Shown: positions 1 to 8,110, counted from the first letter of the stretch. The stretch: 64,000 nucleotides of DNA from Caulobacteraceae bacterium (GCA_947475875.1 CANJME010000015.1:1-64000), one strand, 5' to 3'. Made by a program: numbers and translations. Notes: generated from the sequence alone by a model not told the origin.

Positions 1-364
1 CCGCTCCGCCCGGTGCGCCCCCGCCCGCCGGGGCCGCGCCACGACCCGCGCCCGCCGCACCGCCCCGTCCGGCGGCGGCTGCGCCGGGCATGGCGTTGGC
101 CGTTCTGGCATCGGCGGCGAAGCGGTTCCAGTCGGTCAGGAAACCGTCGCGTAGCGACATATGTTCGTGGAACAGGGTCGCGCCGCCGGCCAGCTCAGCC
201 GGCGCATAGTCCTTCAGGATGGTGCGGATGACCGCGCCCGGCGCAAACGCCGGCTGGGCGAACACGCCCGACGGCAGAGCCGCAGCGGCGGCTCCCGCGC
301 CCAGCAGGGTCAGCGCTTCGCGCCGCGACAGAACCGAGTTGGTCAAATAGGGCCGCCGTTGCAT
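1..364 (-). CDS. Phosphotriesterase-family exported metal hydrolase (partial, 3' end outside window)
   Basis: The minus-strand frame opens at ATG 364 and stays open to the window edge (about 121 residues visible). The N-terminus has a twin-arginine signal (SRREALTLLGAG, then an Ala-rich stretch to FAQP), so Tat export to the periplasm is likely. Near residue 66 ATLFHEHMSLRDGF matches the start of the phosphotriesterase/amidohydrolase fold, where HxH binds the metal pair. A Gly/Ala/Arg-rich low-complexity insert follows (from about residue 95). The substrate cannot be inferred. The family call rests on the HEH motif and the Tat signal only. Confidence 0.7.
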   Translation of the reverse strand, partial: MQRRPYLTNSVLSRREALTLLGAGAAAAALPSGVFAQPAFAPGAVIRTILKDYAPAELAGGATLFHEHMSLRDGFLTDWNRFAADARTANAMPGAAAAGRGGAAGAGRGAAPAGGGAPGGA

Positions 365-432
365 GGAAATTCCCCCAGAGATTATTGTTTTCAGTTGCTG
401 ATTGATCGGACCTGCCTGGCCCGTTCGTCAAG

Positions 433-693
433 CTATTTGAACCTGAGCTTCAGGATCAGGATGAAGGCGGCCATCGCCAGCATGACCGCATTGGCCGCTA
501 CGATCGGCCAGTTCCGCTCCGCGAGGCCGAAAATCAGCCACAGCAAAAAGCCCGCGGTCGTCAGCCCGTACATCTTCGCCGAGATCGCATGGGTCTCGCG
601 CTCACGCAGAATCCTGGCGATCTGCGGCGCAAACCCCGCGATGCCGCAAAGGCCCGCGGCCACCCCGACCAGCTCGATCCATCCCAACGCCAT
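433..693 (-). CDS. SemiSWEET / PQ-loop sugar transporter
   Basis: An 86-residue protein with three predicted membrane helices, the size and layout of a bacterial SemiSWEET (one triple-helix bundle that dimerises into a sugar facilitator). The family signature is visible: GFAPQIARILRERETHAIS (PQ motif after helix 1), then LLWLIFGLAERNWPIVAANA with the pore Asn-Ala near the start of helix 3, and a basic C-terminus. It lies on the same strand upstream of the partial phosphotriesterase-family gene, separated by 68 bp. The sugar carried cannot be told from sequence. Confidence 0.85.
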   Translation of the reverse strand: MALGWIELVGVAAGLCGIAGFAPQIARILRERETHAISAKMYGLTTAGFLLWLIFGLAERNWPIVAANAVMLAMAAFILILKLRFK

Positions 694-775
694 GAACCGG
701 TAACGTCACGCTGAAGTCGAGGTTCACAGAAACCGTTCTTTCGGATCGACGGGAATTGCCGCAAAAGACCACTCG

Positions 776-1891
776 ATGACCCCCGACGCGCTAACCGCGA
801 TTTTCGACGCTCTGCCGGACCCCGCCATGGTCGTGCGGGTGGACCCCTATTCGGTGGGCCGCCGGGTGGTTATGGCCAATACCGCCGCGCGCGAGATGTT
901 CCGCATCAATGAGGCCCAGCCGATGCTTGCCTCGGTGATCCGCCGTCCCGATCTGCTCGATCTGGTCGAGACGGCCCTGTCGGGTGGAGCGGGCGGTGAG
1001 GTCGAATGGGAATCCGCTGATGCGGTTCAGGACCGCAGCTTTCGGGCCATCGTCAAACCCCTGACTCTGGAAGACCAGGGCTCGCGCGCCGCGCTGATCA
1101 TCGTGCGTGACGAGACCGATGCGCGCCGCAATGAGCGAATGCGAGCCGATTTCCTGGCCAACGCCAGCCACGAGCTGAAAACCCCGCTCGCCTCGCTGGC
1201 CGGGTTCATCGAGACCCTGCGGGGGCACGCCAAGGACGACAAGCACGCGCGCGAAAAATTCCTCGGCATCATGGCGGTCCAGGTCGACCGGCTGATCCGC
1301 CTGGTCGGCGATCTGATGAATCTCTCGCGCATCGAGCTCAATGAACACATCGCGCCGACCGGAACCGTTGAGCTTTCAGCGAACGTCGCCGACGTGGTCG
1401 ACGCCTTGGCGCCCATCGCCGCTGCGACGGAGGTTTCGGTGGCGGTCGATCCAGCCACGGCTGTCATCGTGGGCGACTCCCTGCAGATCACCCAGGTGCT
1501 GCAGAACCTGATCGAAAACGCCATCAAACATGCGACGCCCCGCGGGCAGGTGCGTGTTGAAATCCTCACCGGCCAAAGCCAGGCTGCGCTGACCACGCCC
1601 GCCGACCCGAACGCCGCCCATCGCTCGCTGGTGTTTCCCGCCGTGGAGTCGGCCGCGCGCTTCCACGCGGTGCGCATCGTCAATCCCGGCGAGGGGATAC
1701 CGCGCGAATACCTGCCGCGCCTGACCGAACGATTCTACCGCGCGCCCGGCCAGAAGAGCGGCGATACCAGCGGTACGGGCCTCGGTTTGGCCATCGTCAA
1801 ACACATCGTCGGCCGCCACCATGGCGGCCTCTTTGTCGAAAGCGCCGAGGGAAACGGCGCGGCCTTCACCGTCTACTTTCCAGCGCCGTAA
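776..1891 (+). CDS. phoR: Phosphate regulon sensor histidine kinase PhoR
   Basis: A 371-residue histidine kinase: PAS-like N-terminal region (about 1-110), HisKA domain with phospho-acceptor His132 in NASHELKTPLASL, and HATPase_c domain with N box NLIENAIKHA and the GTGLGLAIVKHIV glycine box. It is named PhoR because it lies directly upstream of a Pho box and pstB-phoU-phoB. In known systems PhoR phosphorylates PhoB under phosphate limitation and is restrained by the Pst transporter through PhoU. No convincing transmembrane segment is visible from the ATG at 776, so either the sensor is cytosolic or membrane-attached through partners. Confidence 0.88.
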   Translation: MTPDALTAIFDALPDPAMVVRVDPYSVGRRVVMANTAAREMFRINEAQPMLASVIRRPDLLDLVETALSGGAGGEVEWESADAVQDRSFRAIVKPLTLEDQGSRAALIIVRDETDARRNERMRADFLANASHELKTPLASLAGFIETLRGHAKDDKHAREKFLGIMAVQVDRLIRLVGDLMNLSRIELNEHIAPTGTVELSANVADVVDALAPIAAATEVSVAVDPATAVIVGDSLQITQVLQNLIENAIKHATPRGQVRVEILTGQSQAALTTPADPNAAHRSLVFPAVESAARFHAVRIVNPGEGIPREYLPRLTERFYRAPGQKSGDTSGTGLGLAIVKHIVGRHHGGLFVESAEGNGAAFTVYFPAP

Positions 1892-1895
1892 GCGG

Positions 1896-1923
1896 CGTCA
1901 TTAAACCGTCATCAAACTGTCAC
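1896..1923 (+). promoter_or_regulatory. Pho box (PhoB operator) upstream of pstB
   Basis: Tandem 11-bp half-sites CGTCATTAAAC and CGTCATCAAAC are followed by a third partial unit TGTCAC. Each starts with the (C/T)GTCA core and an A/T-rich tail, the PhoB recognition pattern. The site starts five bases after the phoR stop codon, so pstB-phoU-phoB probably has its own PhoB-activated promoter and autoregulates. Confidence 0.8.
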
Positions 1924-2034
1924 AGGCCAGTAGTCCGGATCAGCCAAGGACAAAGCCATGCCTTGCGCCCCCTCGCCTGATCGGCAACATGGTTCCGCCG
2001 CGAGACGCCAGTTTTCCGCGCGGTGAGAGAGACG

Positions 2035-2850
2035 ATGAACATGACCCTGAGCCACGTCACGCTCGGCCATGCGGACGCCGTGCCCGAAGGCGCGCCGATC
2101 AAGGTGAAGGCCGCGGGCGTCAATGTCTTTTATGGCAACAAGCAGGCGCTGTTCGACGTCTCGCTCAATATGCTGGACCGGGCGGTCACCGCCCTGATCG
2201 GCCCGTCGGGCTGCGGCAAGTCGACCTTCCTGCGCTGCATCAACCGGATGAACGACACCATCGTCGGCGCTCGCGTCGAAGGCCTGATCGAGATCGACGG
2301 CGAGAACGTCAACGACCGCTCGGTTGACCCGGTGCTGCTGCGCAGCCGGGTCGGCATGGTGTTCCAGAAACCCAACCCTTTCCCCAAGTCGATCTTCGAC
2401 AACGTCGCTTACGGTCCGCGCATCCACGGCATGACCAAAAACAAGACCGAGCTTGCCGACCGGGTCGAAGCAGCCCTCAAGAAAGCCGGCCTCTGGGCCG
2501 AGGTCAGCGACCGGCTGAATTCTCCGGGCATCGGTCTCTCCGGCGGCCAGCAGCAGCGCCTCGTTATCGCCCGGGCCATCGCCGTCAATCCTGAGGTCAT
2601 CCTGATGGACGAGCCCTGTTCGGCGCTCGATCCCATCGCTACGGCCCGTATCGAGGAGCTGATCGACGAGCTGCGCCGCCAGTACTGCATCGTCATCGTC
2701 ACCCACTCCATGGCCCAGGCCGCGCGCGTCTCGCAGCGCACGGCCTTCTTCCACCTCGGCAAACTGGTCGAGAGCGGTTCGACCGAGGCCATGTTCACCA
2801 ACCCCCTCGATCCGCGCACCCAGGACTACATCACCGGCCGGTCCGGCTAG
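2035..2850 (+). CDS. pstB: Phosphate ABC transporter ATPase PstB
   Basis: ATPase of the high-affinity phosphate importer. Walker [10 protein letters not shown], signature LSGGQQQRL, Walker [14 protein letters not shown] and the switch histidine in [12 protein letters not shown] are all present; Q-loop [16 protein letters not shown] is typical of PstB. I chose ATG 2035 because AGAGAG lies just upstream; a GTG at 2023 would add four residues. The permease genes pstC and pstA, which usually precede it, are absent between phoR and pstB. It is followed 11 bp later by phoU. Confidence 0.95.
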   Translation: MNMTLSHVTLGHADAVPEGAPIKVKAAGVNVFYGNKQALFDVSLNMLDRAVTALIGPSGCGKSTFLRCINRMNDTIVGARVEGLIEIDGENVNDRSVDPVLLRSRVGMVFQKPNPFPKSIFDNVAYGPRIHGMTKNKTELADRVEAALKKAGLWAEVSDRLNSPGIGLSGGQQQRLVIARAIAVNPEVILMDEPCSALDPIATARIEELIDELRRQYCIVIVTHSMAQAARVSQRTAFFHLGKLVESGSTEAMFTNPLDPRTQDYITGRSG

Positions 2851-2861
2851 GAGACCCCGCC

Positions 2862-3548
2862 ATGAACGAGCACATCGTCAAGTCCTACGAGGAAGAACTC
2901 ACCCAGCTCGCCGCCGAAGTCGCCCGCATGGGGGGCCTCGCCGAAGCCCAGGTCGCATCCTGCATAGAGGCCGTCGCCAAGCGGGACGTGAAACTGGCCG
3001 AGGCGGTGGTCGCCCGCGATGAGCGCCTCGACGCCATGGAGATCGAGATCGACGCGCGCTGCACCCGGCTGATCGCGCTGCGCCAACCCATGGCCAACGA
3101 CCTGCGCCGCACCCTGGCGGCCATCAAGATCGCCGGCAATCTGGAGCGCTGCGGCGACATGGCCAAGTCCATCGCCAAGCGGGCGCTGCAACTGGCCGAG
3201 ACCGAACCGCTCACCCCGCTCACCGGCCCGATCCAGCGGCTGGGCAAACTGGTCAACGGGCGGCTGCATCAGGTGCTCGACGCCTACACCTCCAGTGACG
3301 TCGATCGCGCCGTCGCCGTCTGGTCCTCGGATCATGAGGTCGACGAACACTACAACAGCCTGTTCCGTGAACTGCTCACCTACATGATGGGCGATCCGCG
3401 CATGATCACTGCCTGCACCCACCTGCTGTTCGTCGCCAAGAATCTCGAGCGCATCGGCGACCACGCCACCAATATCGCCGAGGTCATCCATTATGAGCTG
3501 ACCGGCACGCCGCTGAACACGCCAAGGCCCAAGGGAGCCGCCGTCTGA
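2862..3548 (+). CDS. phoU: Phosphate transport regulator PhoU
   Basis: A 228-residue PhoU: two tandem three-helix PhoU domains, each with the acidic metal-binding pattern (LERCGDMAKSIAKRA near residue 90 and LERIGDHATNIAEV near residue 195). PhoU links the Pst transporter to PhoR and keeps the regulon off in phosphate-rich medium. The start has AGGAGA upstream, and the stop overlaps the phoB start (TGATG), indicating translational coupling. Confidence 0.95.
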   Translation: MNEHIVKSYEEELTQLAAEVARMGGLAEAQVASCIEAVAKRDVKLAEAVVARDERLDAMEIEIDARCTRLIALRQPMANDLRRTLAAIKIAGNLERCGDMAKSIAKRALQLAETEPLTPLTGPIQRLGKLVNGRLHQVLDAYTSSDVDRAVAVWSSDHEVDEHYNSLFRELLTYMMGDPRMITACTHLLFVAKNLERIGDHATNIAEVIHYELTGTPLNTPRPKGAAV

Positions 3549-4240
3549 TGGCCGGTCCCTCGATCCTGATCGTCGAGGACGAAGAGGCCCTGGCCCAGCT
3601 TCTCCAGTACAACCTCGAAAAGGAAGGTTATCAGATCACCCGCGCCGCCGACGGCGAGGAAGCCATGCTGCTGGCCGACGAGGCCGCGCCCGACCTCGTG
3701 CTGCTCGACTGGATGCTGCCCAAGCTCTCTGGGATAGAGGTCTGCCGGCGCCTGCGCGCCAACCGCAAGCTGCGCAACACCCCGATCATCATCCTCACCG
3801 CTCGCGGCGAGGAAACCGACCGCATCCGCGGGCTCGACACCGGCGCCGACGACTATCTGGTCAAGCCGATCTCGATGACCGAACTGGTCGCCCGCGTCCG
3901 CGCCGTGCTGCGCCGGGTGCGCCCGGGCCTCGCCGAAGATGTCGTCATTCACGGCGACATCACCCTTGACCGCGTCGCCCACCGGGTGCGACGGGCCGAA
4001 CAGGAAGTTCACCTGGGCCCCACCGAGTTTCGCCTGCTCGATCACCTGATGCAGAACCCCCGCCGGGTGTTTTCCCGCGAACAGCTCCTGGACAGCGTCT
4101 GGGGCGCCGACATCTACGTCGAAGCCCGCACCGTCGATGTCCACGTCGGGCGGTTGAGGAAAGCCCTGATGCAGGGCGGCAAGCCCGATCCGGTCCGCAC
4201 CGTTCGGTCGGCGGGGTACTCGCTGGATATGGAAAGCTAG
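3548..4240 (+). CDS. phoB: Phosphate regulon response regulator PhoB
   Basis: A 230-residue OmpR/PhoB-class regulator. The receiver domain (about 1-120) has acidic pocket VEDEE, phospho-acceptor Asp in LLDWMLPKLSG, Thr in ILTAR and Lys in YLVKPIS. A winged-helix DNA-binding domain follows (about 130-228) with EFRLLDHLMQNPRRVFSRE and the recognition helix VDVHVGRLRKAL. It activates phosphate-starvation genes through Pho boxes, probably including the one at 1896. It is the last gene of the pstB-phoU-phoB unit. Confidence 0.95.
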   Translation: MAGPSILIVEDEEALAQLLQYNLEKEGYQITRAADGEEAMLLADEAAPDLVLLDWMLPKLSGIEVCRRLRANRKLRNTPIIILTARGEETDRIRGLDTGADDYLVKPISMTELVARVRAVLRRVRPGLAEDVVIHGDITLDRVAHRVRRAEQEVHLGPTEFRLLDHLMQNPRRVFSREQLLDSVWGADIYVEARTVDVHVGRLRKALMQGGKPDPVRTVRSAGYSLDMES

Positions 4241-4246
4241 GAATTC

Positions 4247-4378
4247 TTTCCCTCCCGCTTGTCGGGAGGGTGGATCGGCGCACCGCGCCGAGACGGGTGG
4301 GCAACGTTCGCGTCGTTGACTAGAGTCGCCCACCCTGGCCGCTGCGCGGCCTGTCCCTCCCGACGAGCGGGAGGGAAA
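4247..4378. repeat. Two-arm hairpin repeat, copy R1
   Basis: An imperfect palindromic unit of about 130 bp. The left arm has hairpin CCCTCCCG-CTTGT-CGGGAGGG, then a second hairpin around GGCGC/GCGCC, then core GGGTGGGC. The right arm mirrors it with ACAGGCCGC...GCGGCC and GGGTGGGC. Copies with the same architecture occur at 45356 (opposite orientation) and 61520. It occupies most of the phoB-acyl-CoA dehydrogenase gap. Confidence 0.88.
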
Positions 4379-4401
4379 AGAGCCCGGCAAGGACCTTTCC
4401 C

Positions 4402-5637
4402 ATGGCGATCGATTTTGAAATTCCGGCTGCGGCCAAGGCTGTGCGCGAACGCGTGCGCAAGTGGGTCCACGACGAATGCCGGCCCGCCGAGGAAAAGCTG
4501 CTGGCCGGGGCCGACTACAAGACCACGCTGGGTGAGCTCCGCGCCAAGGCCCGCGCCCAGGGCCTGTGGTGCCCCTTCATCCCCAAGGAACACGGCGGCA
4601 TGGGTCTCGGACCCCTCGCCAATGCCCTGGTGCAGATGGAGCTCGGCGAGAGTTACCTCGGCGCCCTCTCCATGAACACGCAAGGCCCCGACGACGCCAC
4701 CATGCTCACCCTGCTGCAGCACGGCACCGAGGATCAGAAGGAGCGGTTCCTCAAACCCCTGCTGAACGGCGAAAAGCGCATCTGCTATTCGATGACCGAG
4801 AAGGCGGCCGGCGCCGACGCCACCGGCATGCAGACAATGGCCGTACGCAAGGGCAACGACTCCTGGCTGCTGAACGGCGAAAAGTGGTTCTCATCGGCCG
4901 CATCCGTCGCCGACATCGCGCTGGTCATGGCCAAGACCAACCCGGACGCGCCGCGCCACAAGCAGTTTTCCACCTTCCTCGTCGAGCTGCCCAACCCCGG
5001 CTACCGCATCAAGCGCGACATCCCGACCATGGCCATCGAGGGCCCGCTGACCCACATCCTCGGCGGCGGCCATTCCGAGATCGAGATCAAGGACCTGGAA
5101 GTCCCGGCCGAGAACCTCTTGGGCGGCGAGGGCGAAGGCTTCAACATGGGCCAGCACCGGCTGGCCTACGGGCGGTTGCGCCATGGCATGCACAATGTCG
5201 CCATGGCCCAGCGGGCGCTCGATATGGCGACGGCCCATGTGACGAACCGTACGACCTTCGGGACCAAACTCGACCAGCGGCAGGCCGTGCAGTTCATGCT
5301 CGCCGAGTGCGCCAGCCAGCTCTACATCGCCCGGCTGATGCTGCTGCACATCGCCTACAAGGCGGAAAACGGCCTCGATCTTCGCCAGGAAAACGGCATC
5401 GCCAAGGTCTATCTGGCCAATATGGTCCACCACGTGGTCGACACCGCCATCCAGCTGCACGGCGCCCTGGGCTATAGCCAGGATACCCCGCTGGCCATGT
5501 GGTACACCCACATCCGCTCCCAGCGCCTGGTCGACGGGCCAGACGAAGTCCACCGCTGGACCACGGGCCGCAATGTCATCAAGGCGTTCAAGGAAACCGG
5601 CACAACGGCCGGCGCCTGTGGTGGGGATATGCTCTAA
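4402..5637 (+). CDS. Acyl-CoA dehydrogenase family protein
   Basis: A 411-residue flavoenzyme with the acyl-CoA dehydrogenase fold: N-terminal helical domain, central beta domain (CYSMTEKAAGADATGMQT, then LNGEKWFSSAASVADIALVMAKT) and C-terminal helical domain with the FAD/CoA motifs RTTFGTKLDQRQAVQFMLAE and QLHGALGYSQDTPLAMW. It would oxidise an acyl-CoA to the enoyl-CoA and pass electrons to ETF. The chain-length class is not determinable. A DUF559 element begins on the base after its stop codon. Confidence 0.9.
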   Translation: MAIDFEIPAAAKAVRERVRKWVHDECRPAEEKLLAGADYKTTLGELRAKARAQGLWCPFIPKEHGGMGLGPLANALVQMELGESYLGALSMNTQGPDDATMLTLLQHGTEDQKERFLKPLLNGEKRICYSMTEKAAGADATGMQTMAVRKGNDSWLLNGEKWFSSAASVADIALVMAKTNPDAPRHKQFSTFLVELPNPGYRIKRDIPTMAIEGPLTHILGGGHSEIEIKDLEVPAENLLGGEGEGFNMGQHRLAYGRLRHGMHNVAMAQRALDMATAHVTNRTTFGTKLDQRQAVQFMLAECASQLYIARLMLLHIAYKAENGLDLRQENGIAKVYLANMVHHVVDTAIQLHGALGYSQDTPLAMWYTHIRSQRLVDGPDEVHRWTTGRNVIKAFKETGTTAGACGGDML

Positions 5638-6192
5638 TCCTCTCCCCGCAAAGCGGGGAGAGGCAAGGTGAGGGGCGGCGCGTCCGCGCCGCGACAAGTG
5701 TTGCTATTTTGTTCTCATTTCTCTAATGTTCTATTGAGGATTTCAGAGGGGATGGCAAATGGCGCATTCAATTCTAACACCTCGGGCCCGCGAACTCCGC
5801 ACCCATGACACCCGCGCTGAAGCCCGTCTCTGGCAGGCTCTGCGCAACCGCAACCTTGGCGGATGGAAATGGAAACGACAGGTTCCTCGTGGGCCTTACA
5901 TCGTCGACTTTCTCTGTGTAGAGGCCGGCCTAATCGTTGAGGTGGACGGCGCCACGCACAACGAAGACCACGAAATCGATTATGACGAGCGCCGCACGGC
6001 CTACCTGAACACTCTTGGCCTGAAGGTCTTGCGTGTCACTAACACAGGCGTGTTTGAAGACACTAACAGCATCTGTCTGTGGATCCTTGAGGCGTGCGAA
6101 CTTTCAAGAGGGCTAGGCGCCGCAATCGATATGAAGCGCGCCGCGGACGCGGCGCCCCTCACCCAGCCTCTCCCCACTTCGTGGTGAGAGGA
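5638..6192. mobile_element. DUF559 element A: nuclease gene between 55-bp hairpin inverted repeats
   Basis: The left arm (5638-5692) and right arm (6138-6192) are near-perfect inverted repeats of 55 bp. Each contains hairpin CCTCTCCCCGC/GCGGGGAGAGG, core GGTGAGGGG and an inner hairpin around CGCGTCCGCG. Several differences between the arms fall in the hairpins or their loops. The only gene inside is a DUF559 protein. The unit starts right after the acyl-CoA dehydrogenase stop and ends five bases before the gcrA stop codon, filling a convergent gap. I found no target-site duplication by eye. Mobility is inferred from the second, differently sequenced unit at 54877-55426. Confidence 0.65.
5759..6187 (+). 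CDS. DUF559 domain protein (Vsr/PD-(D/E)XK endonuclease-like), element A
   Basis: A 142-residue protein of the DUF559/COG2852 family, related to very-short-patch-repair and restriction endonuclease folds. The family pattern is clear: TPRARELRTHDTRAEARLW at the N-terminus, KRQVPRGPYIVDFLC, LIVEVDGATH (the Asp/Glu motif of the nuclease core) and YDERRTAYLNTLGLKVLRV. The last dozen or so residues (AADAAPLTQPLPTSW) are encoded by the element's right arm, and the stop lies inside it. Base composition is visibly lower in GC than the neighbours. Catalysis and role are unproven. Confidence 0.85.
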   Translation: MAHSILTPRARELRTHDTRAEARLWQALRNRNLGGWKWKRQVPRGPYIVDFLCVEAGLIVEVDGATHNEDHEIDYDERRTAYLNTLGLKVLRVTNTGVFEDTNSICLWILEACELSRGLGAAIDMKRAADAAPLTQPLPTSW

Positions 6193-6196
6193 GGGA

Positions 6197-6691
6197 TTAG
6201 ATATAGCGCCGCAGGCTGCGGGCCAGGTCGTTGGCGCTGGAGCGTTTGCGCGACTGGGCCGGCTGGTAGGCGACCTGGGCGTGGTGCTGGCAGTAGGGGA
6301 TGTCGCCGTCGGTGCGCTTGCCGCAGAAGGTGAAGGTGTCGGCGGACGGATCGCCGATCGGCCACTTGCACATGTGGGCGCCGAGCGTCAGCACCGTCGC
6401 TGATCCCGGCTCCTCGTCGCGGAGGATCGGCCGGGGTTCGGCGCGGACAATTTCGCGCGGTTCCATGCGGCGCGGGGCCGACGGAACGGAGGGGCGCGGC
6501 GGCCGGGGCGTCTTGAAGCTGACCCGCGCGGGCTGGCTTGGCGTCGCGCGGCCCGACAGGCCCAGGCGGTGCACCTTGCCGATCACGGCGTTGCGGGTCA
6601 CCCCGCCGAGCTGTTTGGCGATCTGGCTGGCGGACAGGCCGTCGAGCCAGAGCTTCTTCAGCAATTCAACCCGTTCATCAGTCCAGCCCAT
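6197..6691 (-). CDS. gcrA: Cell-cycle regulator GcrA
   Basis: A 164-residue GcrA homologue. The N-terminal DNA-binding domain has the family signature WTDERVELLKKLWLDGLSA, SQIAKQLGGVTRNAVIGKV and HRLGLSGRA. A Pro/Arg-rich linker follows, then a C-terminal region ending CGKRTDGDIPYCQHHAQVAY. In Caulobacter, GcrA binds sigma-70 and activates promoters at CcrM-methylated GANTC sites, controlling S-phase genes. Here it is a single gene on the minus strand, converging on element A. A DnaA-box-like and GANTC site lie upstream. Confidence 0.95.
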   Translation of the reverse strand: MGWTDERVELLKKLWLDGLSASQIAKQLGGVTRNAVIGKVHRLGLSGRATPSQPARVSFKTPRPPRPSVPSAPRRMEPREIVRAEPRPILRDEEPGSATVLTLGAHMCKWPIGDPSADTFTFCGKRTDGDIPYCQHHAQVAYQPAQSRKRSSANDLARSLRRYI

Positions 6692-6800
6692 GTCCCGCCT
6701 CCAGACCTACCAGATGTTGTGTGCCGCAGGTCTCCGAATAGCAACCCGCCACAACATATCGTAATCAAAACGTCACAAGCCACAATAGGCGCCATGCCTT

Positions 6801-6814
6801 TCATCCACAGAATC
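6801..6814. promoter_or_regulatory. DnaA-box-like site next to a GANTC methylation site upstream of gcrA
   Basis: TCATCCACA (one change from TTATCCACA) is followed directly by GAATC, a CcrM GANTC target. It lies between the divergent gcrA and ABC permease starts, about 110 bp upstream of gcrA. DnaA activation and methylation-sensitive control of gcrA are known in Caulobacter; operation here is inferred. Confidence 0.4.
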
Positions 6815-6866
6815 CAGATATTGTGAGGTATTGCGCCAACGTGCCGCAGCGCGCATTTCTGGGGCC

Positions 6867-7676
6867 ATGACCGAGACCACCGCACCCTCGCTGACCCCGC
6901 GCCGCTACGGCGGCGTCAACTGGATCGGGCTGAAAACCCTCTATTTCCGCGAGGTCAAACGCTTCTGGAAAGTGGGGATGCAGACGGTGCTGGCCCCCGT
7001 CATCACCAGCTTGCTCTACATGCTCGTCTTCGTCGTCGCGGTTGGCGGCACGCGGGCGGGGGCGGGCGGGGTCAATTTCGCGACCTTCATCGCGCCGGGC
7101 CTCGTCATGATGTCGATCCTCAACAACGCCTTCGCCAATTCCTCGTCATCGATCCTGCAGGCCAAGATGATGGGGCTGACGCCGGATTTCCTGACCCCGC
7201 CCCTGTCGGCCATCGAGCTGGCGGCAGGGTTTGCGGCCGGCGCCATGACGCGCGGCGTGTTCGTGGGTCTGGTGACGGCGATCTCGGTCTGGCCGTTCAC
7301 GCACTATCATATCGAGCACGTCTGGGCCGTTCTCTACTTCGGTCTGGGCGCAGCCATGATGCTCGGCCTGCTGGGCGCTTTCGCGGGCCTGTGGAGCGAG
7401 AAGTTCGATCACCTGGCGGCGGTGACCAACTTCCTGGTCATGCCGATGACGTTCCTGTCGGGGACCTTCTACCTGGTCGACAACCTGCCCGAGCCGTTCC
7501 GTTCGGCTTCGCACTTCAACCCGTTCTTCTACATGATCGACGGCTTCCGTTACGGCTTCATCGGCTTTGCCGACGGCTCGCTGATGATCGGCGTGATCAT
7601 GGTCGCGGTGATCAACCTGATCCTCGCCGTCGCCTGCTGGGCGCTGTTCCACACGGGATACCGGCTGAAGAGCTAG
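6867..7676 (+). CDS. ABC-2 type transporter permease
   Basis: About 269 residues with six predicted membrane helices and the ABC-2 permease motif near the C-terminus (FLVMPMTFLSGTFYLVDNLPE, then HFNPFFYMIDGFRYGFIG), as in efflux and polysaccharide-export permeases. The start at 6867 gives MTETTAPSLTPRRYG and removes a shadow N-terminus. No ATPase gene is adjacent on either side, so the nucleotide-binding partner must be encoded elsewhere. Substrate unknown. Confidence 0.85.
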   Translation: MTETTAPSLTPRRYGGVNWIGLKTLYFREVKRFWKVGMQTVLAPVITSLLYMLVFVVAVGGTRAGAGGVNFATFIAPGLVMMSILNNAFANSSSSILQAKMMGLTPDFLTPPLSAIELAAGFAAGAMTRGVFVGLVTAISVWPFTHYHIEHVWAVLYFGLGAAMMLGLLGAFAGLWSEKFDHLAAVTNFLVMPMTFLSGTFYLVDNLPEPFRSASHFNPFFYMIDGFRYGFIGFADGSLMIGVIMVAVINLILAVACWALFHTGYRLKS

Positions 7677-7691
7677 CACGAGGGGATCGCG

Positions 7692-8018
7692 ATGCTTCGA
7701 GAGTGGGAGGCGAAATACCGAAGCTACCTCACCGCTGAGGCCGGTCGCCACGACCCAGCAACGCGGGTTACCGCCATTAGTTGGCTTTGTTTGCCGTGGA
7801 TGGCTCCGATCCTGGTGGGGGGCGTGATCGCTTTGATATTTTCGCCCACCAGTTTGCTCGGGCGTGTTGCGGTCATCGTCTTAGGTTCCATCAGCGTCGC
7901 CGGGATTTTGTACATGAGCTGCGTCTTCGCCTATCAAGGCATCAAGCTCGACCTTCGCCGACTCAAAGAGCGACAGGAGGCTGGAAAGACACAATCATCA
8001 AACGGCGATGACTCGTGA
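7692..8018 (+). CDS. Hypothetical two-helix membrane protein
   Basis: A 108-residue protein with a short soluble N-terminus, two hydrophobic helices (roughly 36-55 and 60-82) and a charged C-terminal tail (LDLRRLKERQEAGK). GAGGGGAT lies just upstream of the ATG. It begins 15 bp after the ABC permease and could be co-transcribed with it. Base composition is less GC-rich than its neighbours. I do not recognise the family. Confidence 0.6.
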   Translation: MLREWEAKYRSYLTAEAGRHDPATRVTAISWLCLPWMAPILVGGVIALIFSPTSLLGRVAVIVLGSISVAGILYMSCVFAYQGIKLDLRRLKERQEAGKTQSSNGDDS

Positions 8019-8068
8019 CGCCACCTTGACTTTTCACCCTGTATTTACGACAAGGCGACGCTTCCCCG

Positions 8069-8090
8069 GCCCCGCAACCTGCGGGGCTTT
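8069..8090 (+). terminator. Intrinsic terminator-like hairpin before argD
   Basis: GCCCCGC-AACCT-GCGGGGC is followed by TTTCACTTTT. It sits between the small membrane-protein gene and argD, with the argD Shine-Dalgarno (GGGAGG) just downstream. It most likely ends the upstream transcript. Confidence 0.6.
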
Positions 8091-8110
8091 CACTTTTCGG
8101 GAGGCGCGCC

